Assembly: GCA_948567375.1 (NCBI GenBank)
Contig: OX419759.1
Coordinates: 59,114,593-59,178,592, forward strand
DNA from: Lunularia cruciata
Taxonomy: Eukaryota > Streptophyta > Marchantiopsida > Lunulariales > Lunulariaceae
Direction of reading: 5' to 3'
Length of the DNA: 64,000 nucleotides
Shown in pieces: positions 46,661 through 57,589 of the stretch (positions within the stretch are counted from its first letter, which is position 1; each line of letters begins with the position of its first letter). The translations under genes were made by a program, and so were the position numbers. Under the pieces are notes generated by a model. It was not told where the DNA came from. It searched no databases and saw only the letters and a program-made list of their open reading frames with translations.

Positions 46661-47740
46661 CCTCCATAGTCAAAGGTTTAGGTTCTATTGGCTCCACATT
46701 TATATACATATTATGTTCATTTCTCACCATATATACATTTATGTTTTAGTTTACACTTGTGAACTCTCATATTTTTGTCTAACTCTTGTATTTTCATGTG
46801 CTATATACTCAATTGTGCCTTGTGTATCAAACGTGTCATCACCTTGCAAACATGTGCGCCATTTTCATCAAGGGTCACCACCCTAAACCCATCACCGGCA
46901 TCACTTAGCGCCAATGCATGCCATTGAGCATCTACAAGCATCTTTGAGCCATGACTTGCATCAAGGAGTCCATACGAGCACCGATGAGCACCAATAAGCA
47001 CCTACCAAATTTATGAGTACCTCCCAGCGTCTGCGAGCGCCTCTCAGCGGCCACAAGCGTCAACTAGTGCCTACCAAACTTATGCCTACGAGCACGTACT
47101 AGCGCCCACTAGCTTTGACGAGCACCTACAAGCGCCGACAAGCACTAGCTGGCCTTTATTCAAGGAAGTGTTGCATTGAGCGGCGACTAGCGGCAACAAG
47201 AAAGACTTTTGGGCGGCTTTGAGCGCCAACTCGTGGCATCTTGGGCTTACTGTGCTACTAGCAGCTGCAAGAAAGACTTTATGGGCAGCTATGAGGGCAA
47301 ACTTGTGCGCTTACTATGTGTGGCCAAGGAAAAACATGAGAGGAACTGAGTGGTAACAAGGTGCATCAGGCGGATACTAGAAGCATTTATCAAGTTTCCA
47401 TAACTCATCTTTATTATAATCATAATAAAGGTTACATGGTGGTATACTATTCACTATAAGTAGAGTATGATGGACGTTGAACTTGACTGAGCACTTTAAA
47501 ATAGTTACTTATTTCTTCTGGAGTTTTCCCTACTTGTATGAGACTCATTTTGATTTCATGAGTGCGCTTTGATTCTAAACTTTTCTCCTTAAATTTGTGT
47601 TTGTCTACCCTAGTTTTCATATGCTCAATTTTTTCACAATCTCAATTTTCATCTTCTCTATCTCTAAGCTTACACACTTTGCTTCCATTCTCATCATTGT
47701 TTTCTCTCTCTTCCTCATGTTGGTGGCTTCTAGTTCAGCT
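46661..47740. repeat. Degenerate GAGCAC/GCGCC-rich repeat and spacer
   Basis: From about 46845 to 47330 the phrases GAGCACC, ACAAGCGCC, CTAGCGCC and TACCAAA.TTATG recur irregularly, for example CACCTACCAAATTTATGAG at 47000 and GCCTACCAAACTTATGCC at 47068. This is an old, short-unit tandem array. The rest up to 47740 holds no recognised feature. Confidence 0.5.
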
Positions 47741-47742
47741 AG

Positions 47743-48742
47743 TCATAACCTCTCTCTGGATTCTATAGTATGTGCCTTCAACATGGTAATTTTTGCTAAA
47801 TCATGAGACAATGACATACTAGGTGACACCTTGGGTACCTTACTTGCAGATATTCTACCTTTCCTCCTCTTTGGGTCACGTTCCCCTTCTTGGTCGGCAA
47901 AAGCACAATCGGATTCATCTCTTGTAGAAATTAAAGGTGGTGGTGTAATGAAAGGTGAGTCCTTGATCGGTGGAACAAATGGTGACTCATCCTCAGGTGA
48001 TAGGATTCCATTGTCCATGCCACTCGGTAAAATTTCCACCCCTTGGGTGTTTGCAACCAACTTGGGGCTCAAGTCACTAAGCACCACCTCTAGAGGAGAT
48101 GAGAATTGGGAGCACTCCTGTGCACCTTCATGGACCTCCTTCTTGCCAGCCTCACAAATCTTGCTTGAATTAGGATTACAATCTCCTAAACTTACCATTG
48201 CCGGTGGACTTATGTTCACTCTGGTCCCAAACATGGCTTCCATTCTTGCAAAATGCATGCACATTCCATTCAATTTATCTTCTATAGTTCTCCACCCTTT
48301 GCCATATTCCTTCTCGGTGAGACATTCTCCCGTAGACTTGTTCTTAAGCTCCCGAGTTTCTTTGTACTGTTTCATGTACTGCAACCATTTTTTGTAAAGT
48401 CTGTCACCTGTCATAGAAGTAGTAAATCCTTGATTCTCCCTAATCAAAAAGGTTGCCATGAAACTAAATGATGTCAATGAGCTTTTTGCAATTCCCACCA
48501 TGAATCTGTGCAAAATGCTCAGGGTCCTCCAAATAATCCAATATTTGGCTATAATGGTGTGTTGCCATGCAAAATCGTTCATCCTCCTTGGTTTTGCCCG
48601 GCACGGAAGAAGCCATCCTCAACAAGTCTCTAAATTTCTCTAATGGTTGTTGAGGTTGCGAATCCAAAGATGACTCTATAGGTCCCGGATCAGCATCGAT
48701 AAGTGAGTCTCCTACACTAAAACAAGGTACTTGATCTCCCAT
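47743..48742 (-). pseudogene. Harbinger companion Myb/SANT-like protein relic
   Basis: On the minus strand the N-terminal part (48742 down to about 48480) reads ERFCMATHHYSQILDYLEDPEHFAQIHGGN. A frame change follows, and the long 279-codon frame continues MTGDRLYKKWLQYMKQYKETRELKN, TEKEYGKGWRTIEDKLNGMCMHFARMEAMFGTRVN. It ends in a Ser/Pro-rich and basic tail with DPKRRKGR. The W-x-x-x...G-W-x-x-I-x-x-K layout resembles Myb/SANT-like DNA-binding proteins that partner Harbinger transposases for nuclear import and end binding. Assignment rests mainly on position inside the TIRs. The frame change could also be an intron. Confidence 0.5.
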
Positions 48743-49260
48743 TGCAAAATTTTTATTGCACTCCTAGCCTAAGAATCGTCAGAATCGTTGCACTCTAATC
48801 AATTTCTTGGTTGCCGCACGGTGACACTGATCATTTCCCACACCAATGCAAAACTGCAAAACCGCCGTTAGTTGCCCGACAACTCGCACATTTGCTCCAG
48901 AGGGTGGTGAAATTTGAGTTTAGAAATTTGAATTGTTGGGCGGGGCCATTTTGGATCTTGAATACTGAAACCAAATCATCAATCATAAGTGACTCAACTG
49001 ACCACGTTGCCACCCTCTTGAGAAAACACGTCACTCTATGTGACAATCATTTATTTAGTTACAACATTCCCAAACATCCGTCACATATGATTTGATTTTT
49101 ATAAATAAATGTAATTTGCAAAATATATCCCTTAACTGAAGTTACAGAACGTTCAGTTATTACAATCTTGTATCGTTACCATGTTCACTATAAATTATTA
49201 TGAAGTTTATTATATAAATTATTATGAAGTTTATTATTTATCCAGAAGACATCTGTCAAA
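48743..49260. other. Right subterminal region of the Harbinger-like element
   Basis: Non-coding. A 24-bp direct duplication (AAATTATTATGAAGTTTATTAT) lies at about 49192-49238, close to the right TIR. ATG-rich short frames here lack motifs. Confidence 0.45.
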
Positions 49261-49261
49261 C

Positions 49262-49279
49262 CTATTTCTGAAACCCCCT
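49262..49279 (-). repeat. Right terminal inverted repeat of the Harbinger-like element
   Basis: CTATTTCTGAAACCCCCT, the exact reverse complement of 40061-40078, followed by ATT. Confidence 0.8.
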
Positions 49280-49299
49280 ATTGAGCTGCCTTGTAAGTT

Positions 49300-49450
49300 C
49301 TTACCCAAGTGAACCCAGCTTAGCTCCATTTTACCTTTTTCATCTCTCCCTTGTACCCTACCTTTTTCCAACCAAGCTTAGCCCCATCCCTACCTTGATG
49401 GGGTTTTCCCCTCCTTCATTTTTTCTACGCGGTCGTCCTTCTCTCAGTGA
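49300..49450 (+). repeat. LINE-like 3' tail repeat, copy next to Harbinger end
   Basis: Contains GCTTAGCTCCATTTTACCTTTTTCATCTCTCCCTTGTAC, a second GCTTAGCCCCATCCCTACCTTGATGGGG and TTTTTTCTACGCGGTCG, matching 8345-8460 and 8872-9170. It begins 20 bp beyond the Harbinger right end. Confidence 0.6.
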
Positions 49451-49676
49451 ACTGTACTTTGGAATGTTTCTTACTGCCCCAGGTATAGGTGAATAATGCA
49501 AGCAGACTGTTGACGACGGGGTGGCCTGGCAGGTTAAGGTTTGGTTCGGTTCGTGAGCGGGGCGATTTTGGTGCTTTTAAAGATTGCCGTTCTTAATTCC
49601 GTTACACAATCCCGAGCGATTTCAACCATCGGCTATAGGAGGCGGGACGAGATGACCGAGTTTACGGTTAGAACAC

Positions 49677-49684
49677 TATAAATA
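49677..49684 (+). promoter_or_regulatory. TATA box candidate
   Basis: TATAAATA lies in a more GC-balanced stretch and is followed by purine-rich, leader-like sequence. It could serve the bHLH gene through a long intron-bearing 5' leader, or a separate transcript. The open frame at 49931-50269 downstream has no recognisable motif. Confidence 0.35.
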
Positions 49685-50632
49685 GATGTGTCAGTGGTCT
49701 GACAGAAGACACCGCCACCATGTGATCTCACCCTCTTCACGAGGATGGACGTTGAGGACCGTCCTCATAGATCGCAGGCAGAGTAAAATTTCGTCGTCCC
49801 AAAGACGAGGAAGACGGCAGAAACCCTAGCCAAGGAAGTCACAACCACACCCCAGGTGCTCGTGATGATACGAGAAATACGTTATGGAAGAAGTACAGAG
49901 CTACGGAAGAAGGACATGAGGAGCGACTGATTGAGCAGGATCTTCAAGTCCCTATGTCGATCAAACTCCAAACAGCGGAGGCAATCATACAAACAAGGTG
50001 GCAATGATATATCCTTCGGAGACCTTATCCTGCGGATGCGGTTGAAGATGATCAACGGTTCAATGCATGGAACTTTCTATTCTGTCTTCGAGACTTCTAA
50101 TGTTAGCCGTCGAATGCGTTGGCAGAATCTGGCATCTTCCCAATACTATCATCCCCCTTCTATATGTTGGGATGGGCGTTGGATGCTAGTTACGTCCTTG
50201 ATACGTGGCACCAGGAGGAAGACTTGGTGTTGTACGTCAGAGGTCAAGTCCCCAGCACCGGTTCAGTAAAGTAAATTGGTACCTAACAACGAAGCACAGT
50301 ATGAGACAGAAGTAGGTACATTTACGCAACCGATGAGAAAACAATTTACCACGAGCTAAGTACGATAACAGAGTCGCTGGGACATATCCATCACAAGGTA
50401 TTTTACTCAAGAGTGGAGATAGTCACTTCTCAACTAATCCCGAAAGCCTACTTTAAGTTTTGGAAGGATGATGGTACCACTCTACTAACCGGGAAATCCT
50501 ATCTGTACCTCTAAAATGGGACTTGTGGGTACCAGGCTTCAGCTCACTGAAACAAGTAGTTACCCGATCATCAATGATGGCATTCGAGGTACAAAAGTAG
50601 AGGAGATGCTAAGTTCTGCTGGTGAGATGCCA

Positions 50633-50712
50633 GATTTACCGCCTAGTTACGAGCAGCGCCAAAGGTAACCTGATTTACCGTCTAGTTACGAGCAGCGCCA
50701 AAGGTAACCTGA
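50633..50712 (+). repeat. 40-bp tandem duplication
   Basis: A 40-bp unit starting GATTTACCGCCTAGTTACGA and ending AAAGGTAACCT occurs twice in a row with one mismatch (CGCC versus CGTC). A recent local duplication in the long upstream region of the bHLH gene. Confidence 0.8.
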
Positions 50713-52160
50713 TCGGGACGGAAGTTGAAAAGAGAAAATTCAACTTCACGGTTCTGACATAATCTGACATAAACTTCAAGTTGGGCTTGTCAGCCCAACT
50801 TGGAGGGTTAGATCCGACCCCGGTAGTGACAGCCTACTGTAACCGCGGAAGCACAAAGGAGATAACCTGGTTGAAGATGGAAGGAACGAAACCCTAGCGA
50901 CTACCTGGACGGACCATGCTATGGATGGAGGTGGGATGCTCCGTCCCCGTTTCCCCTGCTAACACGTTGGACTCTCGTCTGGTCGCCTGGGGAGGGTGTA
51001 GAACCAGTACTATATACTGCAAATGAGTTTGTCATGAGGAGTACTGCACACGCAAAAGATGCAAAGAGGTACTGTAGAGTCGGAGGCAGTAGAGATCTGT
51101 CTTATAAATCAAGTTACTTTTGCTCCCCCGATGAGAGACATGGAGCTGAGATATGGAATAGCAGCTACCCAGAGACTGCTGTAAGCGTGCAGATATGTCA
51201 GCCGCCGAGTTGAAAGCCAAGTTCTATTGTGTATGTCGAATGTGGAGTCCCCTGCAGCTGCTGCATCTAGCGGATCGGTTCTACAACGAATGAACTGTAC
51301 TGGCAACTGACTCAGTTCTCGCTGTGGGCATTCAGGCTTCCCTACGTTCTAATAAATTTTCTGGTGTTGCATAAACTTAGGGTTGTTTCATCAATATCTA
51401 TTTCAGCATGTGCCGAATTACTTCATAAATTCAAGAACGGCTTCTGATAGTCCTCTAAGTTGACAACGAGCTATATTCTGTCTGAATTAGTATGGAAGTC
51501 CGGGTACGATCAGCCGGAGATGGGACTAATTATATGGTGCGCAACAGGGCCAATTCTGCATTGGGAACTCTCAAGTTACCCGGGGTCAGGTAATTGAGCC
51601 AAATCTTTACTTCAAGGGGCACTAGGAATATATAATATGCTCCACTTGTCTCGTTATTCAAGCTTTCAAGCTTAAGGACAAGTCAAGTCAACAATCGATA
51701 GTCCCTCATCGATTTTAGGCAGGAGCGTAGGTGTCAAATCTGTGAATTATGTCGTAAGGCGCTTGTGGTCCACTTTCAGAGCTTAAATATCCTTCCAAGT
51801 TTCGGAGCCTGAACATCTATGTCCCTTCTAATGTTCTCTCTATTTATATAACTGAAATTAGAGTATTGGATCCGGAAAAGACACAATAGTGCGGGGTCAA
51901 ATTCCCAGAAGTCCCAATACCGTTGGCCTGCTGAATTCTGTAGTAAGGGTTGTGGACTGGATACACCACTGTGACCAGTTCGATTCCCGAAAGTCCCCAA
52001 CATTGTTCTGCCCGCTGATCTCGATGGTAAGATCTTTAGATGGAAACACACTACTTGGGCCACATTCTGTAGCCAAAGGTCCAAGTGGAGTACTATCGTG
52101 CGCGAGTGTCTCTCCTTGTTTATTGTGTCTAGGAACATATCCAAAGCCCACGTCCTGAAG
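50713..52160. other. Upstream region of the bHLH gene, no gene assigned
   Basis: The longest frame is 167 codons on the minus strand (51776-52279) with no recognisable motif, overlapping a tandem repeat. It may contain 5' untranslated exons of the bHLH gene. Confidence 0.35.
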
Positions 52161-52169
52161 AAGACGAAA

Positions 52170-52540
52170 AATAGTCCATCGTTTGAAGAGACTATCCTAC
52201 ATTGTATAATCCTTTGGTCAGCTCGAGGGTCTACTGTATTTCTGAAGACGGTAAATCCATAGTTCGCTTGACGGTTCACGGTTTGAAGAAAATATTTCGT
52301 AAAGGATCTTGCATTGTATAGAGCCTTGGTGGGCTCGATGGCTCACGATCCGTTTGAAAGAAATGGTCCAGAAGGATCCTGCATAGGATAAACCCTACTC
52401 CTGGTCGGCTGTCTCATAAACCATGATCGGTTTGAAAGAGATAATCTAGAACGATGATCAGTTTGAATCATATGATCCAGAAGAATCTTGGATTGTTAGA
52501 CCATTTGTAGGCTGGAGGGTGCATGATTGGAACCCTCCCT
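52170..52540 (+). repeat. Degenerate tandem repeat, about 75-100-bp unit, four to five copies
   Basis: Units start near 52177, 52279, 52351, 52429 and 52460 with GTTTGAA.GA or GTTTGAATCA. They carry ATCC.GAAGGATC.TGCATTGTATA and CCTTTGGT.GGCTCGAGGG.TCA-type parts. The array ends about 420 bp before the bHLH start codon. Confidence 0.7.
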
Positions 52541-52956
52541 AATGTGTCCAGCAGAACGCAAAATGTAAAGATGCCAAAATCTGATATTCGAGCATATTTA
52601 CACTCGAGGATATTAAACGTCCTCGCTGTTTACCGCATTTGTGATATAAGGGCAATCTTAATTGAAGAAGCTTAACCTGAAATCAATCCGTCATGAACAA
52701 GTGCATAGTATAGGGTAGGCTGTAACAGTTATGTAACGCAATTCTAGAGGCATGTATGTATGGACATGTCCAAATTAAGGATTCTTATCCAGTTTTCTCG
52801 ACTTAGCGTTTATAGGGCATATTGATACTTTCCGTCATTCAGCTGTTTAACACTGATTCAGATACAATTCCCTGTGTTCATGGAGATGCGTGCAAATTTC
52901 TCCTGTGCAGGTGCGGATTTATTGCTCTGAGAGGAAGACTATATCGGTAGCCGAAG

Positions 52957-55100
52957 ATGTTGATGCAGCAAGCTACAAATGCGTCTTTGAAGTTTGAGAA
53001 TCAGGGAGATGCATTTGGTACGGTCAAGTACGAAGTGATGAATAGCACTGTTTTCAATCAAACTGCTGCAGCTGTATCTCTAGGTTGGACGGACGGAAAT
53101 TTACTGAGTAGGAATATGGCGAGTGAGGTGGATACTCCGGATTTGCTCTCGTTGTTCAACACTCCACTGCAGAATCAAATGCGCCTGTATCCATGTTCGA
53201 ATTGCAATAATATACTGGGAGTTCATGATCTTGATCATTGTCCCTTCACCAGTTTCATGTCGATGTCAAATTTAGAAGGTGACAATGTACAAAGACAGGT
53301 GAACTCGACATTCTTAAACCAATTCGTAAGATGTAATCAAATTTACGGCAAGACTGAAGAAGTGAGTCCAGGCTTTCGTAGTTCAAGCCAGCTTCACCCA
53401 AGTAATGTTCTCACAGGCCTTGCTACAATTGGGCTTCAAGAAGATTTCACGGTCCCGGAAAGGCCCCTTAATGCTCCTCCAGCGCTGTGGACGTCACCGT
53501 TTGTACACAACACGTGGTCGCTTGATCATACTGGAGGACTCGGCTTGCAATTTCATCCTGGTCAATATAATGCTCCACCTTACGGCGTGGATGCATTTGC
53601 AGACAAAGGCCCAGAGAACTTCTTTGCTCCCAGGTTGGATTCTTTCCTTAAAGCTCCAACACGCCATATCAGTGCACTCAGACATCCACGCGAACTCAGC
53701 CGTCGACTGGACACGAAAAAGAGGAAATGCAAACAGCAGCCGAGCCTCGTACACGATCCTACGGTTCTCCGGAGAGAGGTGTGTACATTCATGTACTTAG
53801 AGAAGACCATGAGGTGTGAGGTTTTGTGTCTAACCAGGGACTGCTGAGCTTGGTCTTTCAGAATTTGAGTTGCGTGCATGGTTCTGTAGCAGATGGGCAA
53901 GTACACGGTAGGGTTAAAGTCCACATTCCAGAGAAATTTTTTGATCTCCTTCTCAGTAAGTTCTAACATTTACTTTTCCACAATGTTCTTTAGTCCTCTT
54001 TCCATTGGAACTTGCTTAGGATATGCAGCCCAAGAGTAATTGAACAGAAGGAGTCCAGTGATTATGTTGAATTTTGTGAACCAGGATGAAGTTGGCTTTG
54101 GGAATACAAAAGTGCCTATCAGTATGGCACCAGCCGGAGCTCCGTCTCCCCGAGTTCCGATAAGTATGATTCCAACAGCCAAAGCTCCTTCACCTGATGC
54201 TTCTCGTTTCCGCGCAGCTCGGGGCTATGCCACGCATCCACGCAGTATTGCAGAAAGGGTAAGTTCAATCGTTCTTAAGTTCTTTCACTATGTTTACTCT
54301 CTAGGCAATGGTAGGTTTTGGTCACAATGAATGCATTTTACTTTAAATTAGTTTGACAAAGACATCTTGTAATTTGCAATAATTGGCATTGTAATACTTT
54401 TGTCAAATTTAAAATATTTCCTTACAATCAATTTCCAGGTGAGAAGATCCCGGATCGCTGAAAGACTAGATTCACTGCGGATTCATCTCCCCAGGCATAT
54501 GAAAGTAAGGAGATCTTTTGCACATGAACCTGACCTGAGGTGGAAAATGTCGTATTTTGAAATAAGGGCATCAATTTCAAAATACGGTTGCTACTTGTGT
54601 TTGTGCTTAGAAGCTACCTGTGCTGGGCATACGGTTTAGATCGTCGACACGAAGAGTCCTCACTCTCACTGAATGTCGCAGACAATGTTGACCTAATACG
54701 GTTTTGGAATTGGTATGGTGCAGAACTTGAATACAGTTGATATGTTGGACGAAATGTGCAATTACGTCAAGTGGCTCCATGAAGCATTACCGGTATATGT
54801 AGACTGCAGAGTGTCTTCTGAAATTTTACAAAGAACCAATATATACTGGCCGGACACCAATGAATCCTTGTTTCGTTAAGGAAAACTTCCACCTCTTTTT
54901 AGTGTTGGCTGTAAACTTGAGGTGTGACACTTATGTTTGTTTCGATTGAGACTGAAATTGCAAGAACCTCTAGATTTGTCGACATTGTGCTCCTTTCATG
55001 ACACCTGACATCTCGTTTGCACCTGATTGCATTGCAGAAATATGATGGACTAGATGATCCAGATCCGGTAGAGACATTTAAGCAACTCTCCAGATCTTGA
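52957..55100 (+). CDS. bHLH transcription factor, FBH/bHLH122-130-like
   Basis: Five exons join in phase 0 with GT-AG introns: 52957-53778, 54085-54258, 54439-54504, 54724-54792 and 55038-55100, giving 397 aa. The long first exon is low-complexity and unstructured, with a CSNCNNILGVHDLDHCPF segment (C..C...H.....HC) of unknown meaning. The bHLH domain (about 320-375) has ARGYATHPRSIAER, VRRSRIAERLDSLRIHLPRHMK, then NLNTVDMLDEMCNYVKWLHEAL. The ATHPRSIAER lead and NT.DML helix 2 mark the plant group that includes the FLOWERING BHLH factors, which bind E-box sites. Helix 1 and the loop diverge from the usual KLQELVPNMDKQ. The start ATG was chosen as the first in the open frame. A second in-frame ATG lies six bases on. 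Confidence 0.87.
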
Positions 55101-57589
55101 AACCGGAAGTCTCACAGTCGACTCCTGATATTTATACCGTCACCAAGTCCGCTGGCCAGCAAATAATTCTCATCCATGTATGATGTGCAATATCTTCGAT
55201 AGAACATTGAATCCTTCTAGCAAGTGCCTCGGAATAAGTTGTTCGGTCCTCTTTGACAGTCAATATCGTTCGCAGAATCAAGGAAGTAGCAACTGTGGGA
55301 AATCTGGCTTCATTACAGTGCTCAGCAGCAATATTGGACGCAGCTTCTCAGGCAGCAAGTAGTTCTTCCTGTCGAGATATAGCTGGTGATTGTCTCACCT
55401 CTGGCTCCTCTCGCTAGCACCGAGCTGCAGGACAAACTCATCAACTCATAGCATATGCTGAGTCGGAACTAGAGCATGAATTGCTTGACAGTATTAGTGC
55501 CTGTTCATGTGAATCATTTCCATGTTCGGGTGTACCAGAGTGTGATCCAGCGGACCCCCGTATGGAATCAACGTGGTAGTAATACAACCTACAACCGCAT
55601 TGTAGGAATATTGTTCTTTCAAGTTCAAGGAATTGTTAAAATCTTTTTTTTTTTTCACCTTCACTTTTCGAGTTCGTTATATAGTATTTCATCAAAAGGA
55701 AATAAATACATAAATGATAATATTAATTATTTATGTTATAAAAACATAAATATACTTCAAAGCAAAAATCTATATTTATTACATATATTTTTAATTACAT
55801 TCATATTATATAATGAAAATGAATATTCATGGCTCCACGTATCAGTAACTTTCATCTTCAACAAGTTGATCAGCTTGTTTGATGATGAACACCATTGTAG
55901 AATTTGAATGTGCATAGACACATCATCCACATTAAATTCCATACTATAATGAACCACTGTTGTCATGTATTCGTATATTAAAGACCACATAAAAATAGAA
56001 TACAGTTTAATCAGAAATGTAAAATGAATTCGAATGTGTCTCTGCATGATGGAATACAACAGACAGTTTTACTTACATCTACATACTAACACTTTGTCAA
56101 ATGTCATCAGAGTGTGTAACTTCAAAATAGAGTAATGCTTAGAATATACATAATGTTATACTACTTTAAGACAACTTTCCACGTTATGTCTAGCATCGTA
56201 ATGTCTAGTTTATTATAAGGTACTATAACAGAATATTCATATGGATAAAAATTGGAAGAAAGTATGTATTGAAAATGTGAACGAGGAAGGGATGCACAAT
56301 CGAAAGCTCGAGCAAGGAAAAGATTTCAGCGCACCTGACGGTAAACACATCGTTTCGTACAGAAGCAAATAGAGCAGAATTGCAAAGCACTAATGAGAAA
56401 ATAGCGTGAGCGAGAGACACATGCAGAAGAAAAAGATCTCGAAGGAGAAAAAGATCTCGAAGAGTTTTAGAGGAGAGGAGAAATATCGTTGGAGAATAGC
56501 AAGAGACAAGAAATAGCATTAGAGGAGAGCGAGATAAAAGGGAGACATTGTGTGCGTGCGTGTGTGAGAGAGCGGTTGTAAACCGAGCGGGTCCATACAG
56601 ACATCTGTTTATACAAAATTACATGATATGTATATAAAGAAAGACTTCCGTATTATACAAGTAGTTATACTGCCCTTGGTGTAACTACTGGCGGGGTGGC
56701 ACAGAAACCCCGATAGAACAACGATGTGACACAAAACTCTCTAGACCCTACAACACCGATAAGCGTGGTTGTCTGTTTCTTGTTTCTCGTTGGGGAACTG
56801 AGAGAAACTTCTTGCGAGTGAGTGAGGTGAAGAGGGTAGTTAGGTCTGCCCTGACCGTATGGTACATAGTTATACTCGATTGGGTAAAATCTCTTTTTTA
56901 AAGACGTCTCTTGCTGGAGTATCTAAGTATGACCTGCTAGTGTTACTACACGGACAAGATGTACAAGTCTTCTATAAGTGTATTACGATGTTGTCGTTAT
57001 TGATTTTGCATTCATATGTTGGCAGTGTAGCTGTTGAAACGGCTTTAAGATATCGGAGAAGCGATGAATAACAGAAAAAACATCGCGACATATAAAAATT
57101 TAGAGAGATTTACACGCTGGGTTTAAATCTACACGCAATTTTAAATATGAATATAACTTTAGAAATTAGAGAAAATCTTGAAAGATTTTGAAGTTAGGAT
57201 TTATAAGTGTGATCTGTGTCTTTAATTTTAAAAGAATTTTAAGGCGACATCCTACAGGTCTTGATCTTATGGAAGGGAGAGTCACATAAATACATGGAAT
57301 GCAAGTCATTTTGGCAATAAAAGTCTCTCAATGTGCACGCTATGATGTCAATATAATGTTTGTCTTGGAAATAAATTGAATGGGCTCCAACATGTTGCGT
57401 GACCATCGATATCTCTATTTTCCAACAAATTTATCTAATTAGATTTATAAACGTTTCTAAACACTCGATTTATAAACATTCTAACTTAAAGTTTCTTTTT
57501 GTCGAGAGTAATTTCTCATATCTCATTGTACATGGAAAACAATGTGTTTACCAATCAGCAACTAAATGAGATACGAGGGGTGAATCTTC
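55101..57589. other. Intergenic, largely AT-rich, between bHLH and FUSC genes
   Basis: 3' flank of the bHLH gene up to about 55600, then a 12-T run (55644-55655) and AT-rich DNA. 56430-56464 holds a direct 17-bp repeat (AAAAAGATCTCGAAG). 56250-57070 is less AT-rich and may be a decayed transposon end, but no coding motif or matching second copy was found. Confidence 0.4.

Larger units (their letters stand above)
40061..49279. mobile_element. PIF/Harbinger-like composite element, 9.2 kb, with perfect TIRs
   Basis: The left end AGGGGGTTTCAGAAATAG (40061-40078) is the exact reverse complement of the right end (49262-49279). ATT flanks both sides (40058-40060 and 49280-49282) as a possible 3-bp target duplication. 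Inside are a Harbinger-type DDE transposase relic (+, left), a Myb/SANT-like companion ORF relic (-, right) and, between them, an unrelated decayed gene with a coiled coil. Harbinger elements normally duplicate TTA or TAA, so ATT is atypical. The size is well above the usual 3-6 kb, so the middle is probably a nested insertion or captured sequence. Confidence 0.7.

Noticed and set aside
47831-48397. 188-codon plus-strand frame
   Set aside because: It is antisense to the 279-codon Myb/SANT-like frame, which has the better protein-like composition.
51776-52279. 167-codon minus-strand frame
   Set aside because: No motif is recognisable and it overlaps a degenerate tandem repeat on the side of the bHLH gene.
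56223-56519. 98-codon minus-strand frame rich in Leu and Phe
   Set aside because: It arises from purine-rich GAAAAAGATCTC repeats read in antisense; no protein family recognised.
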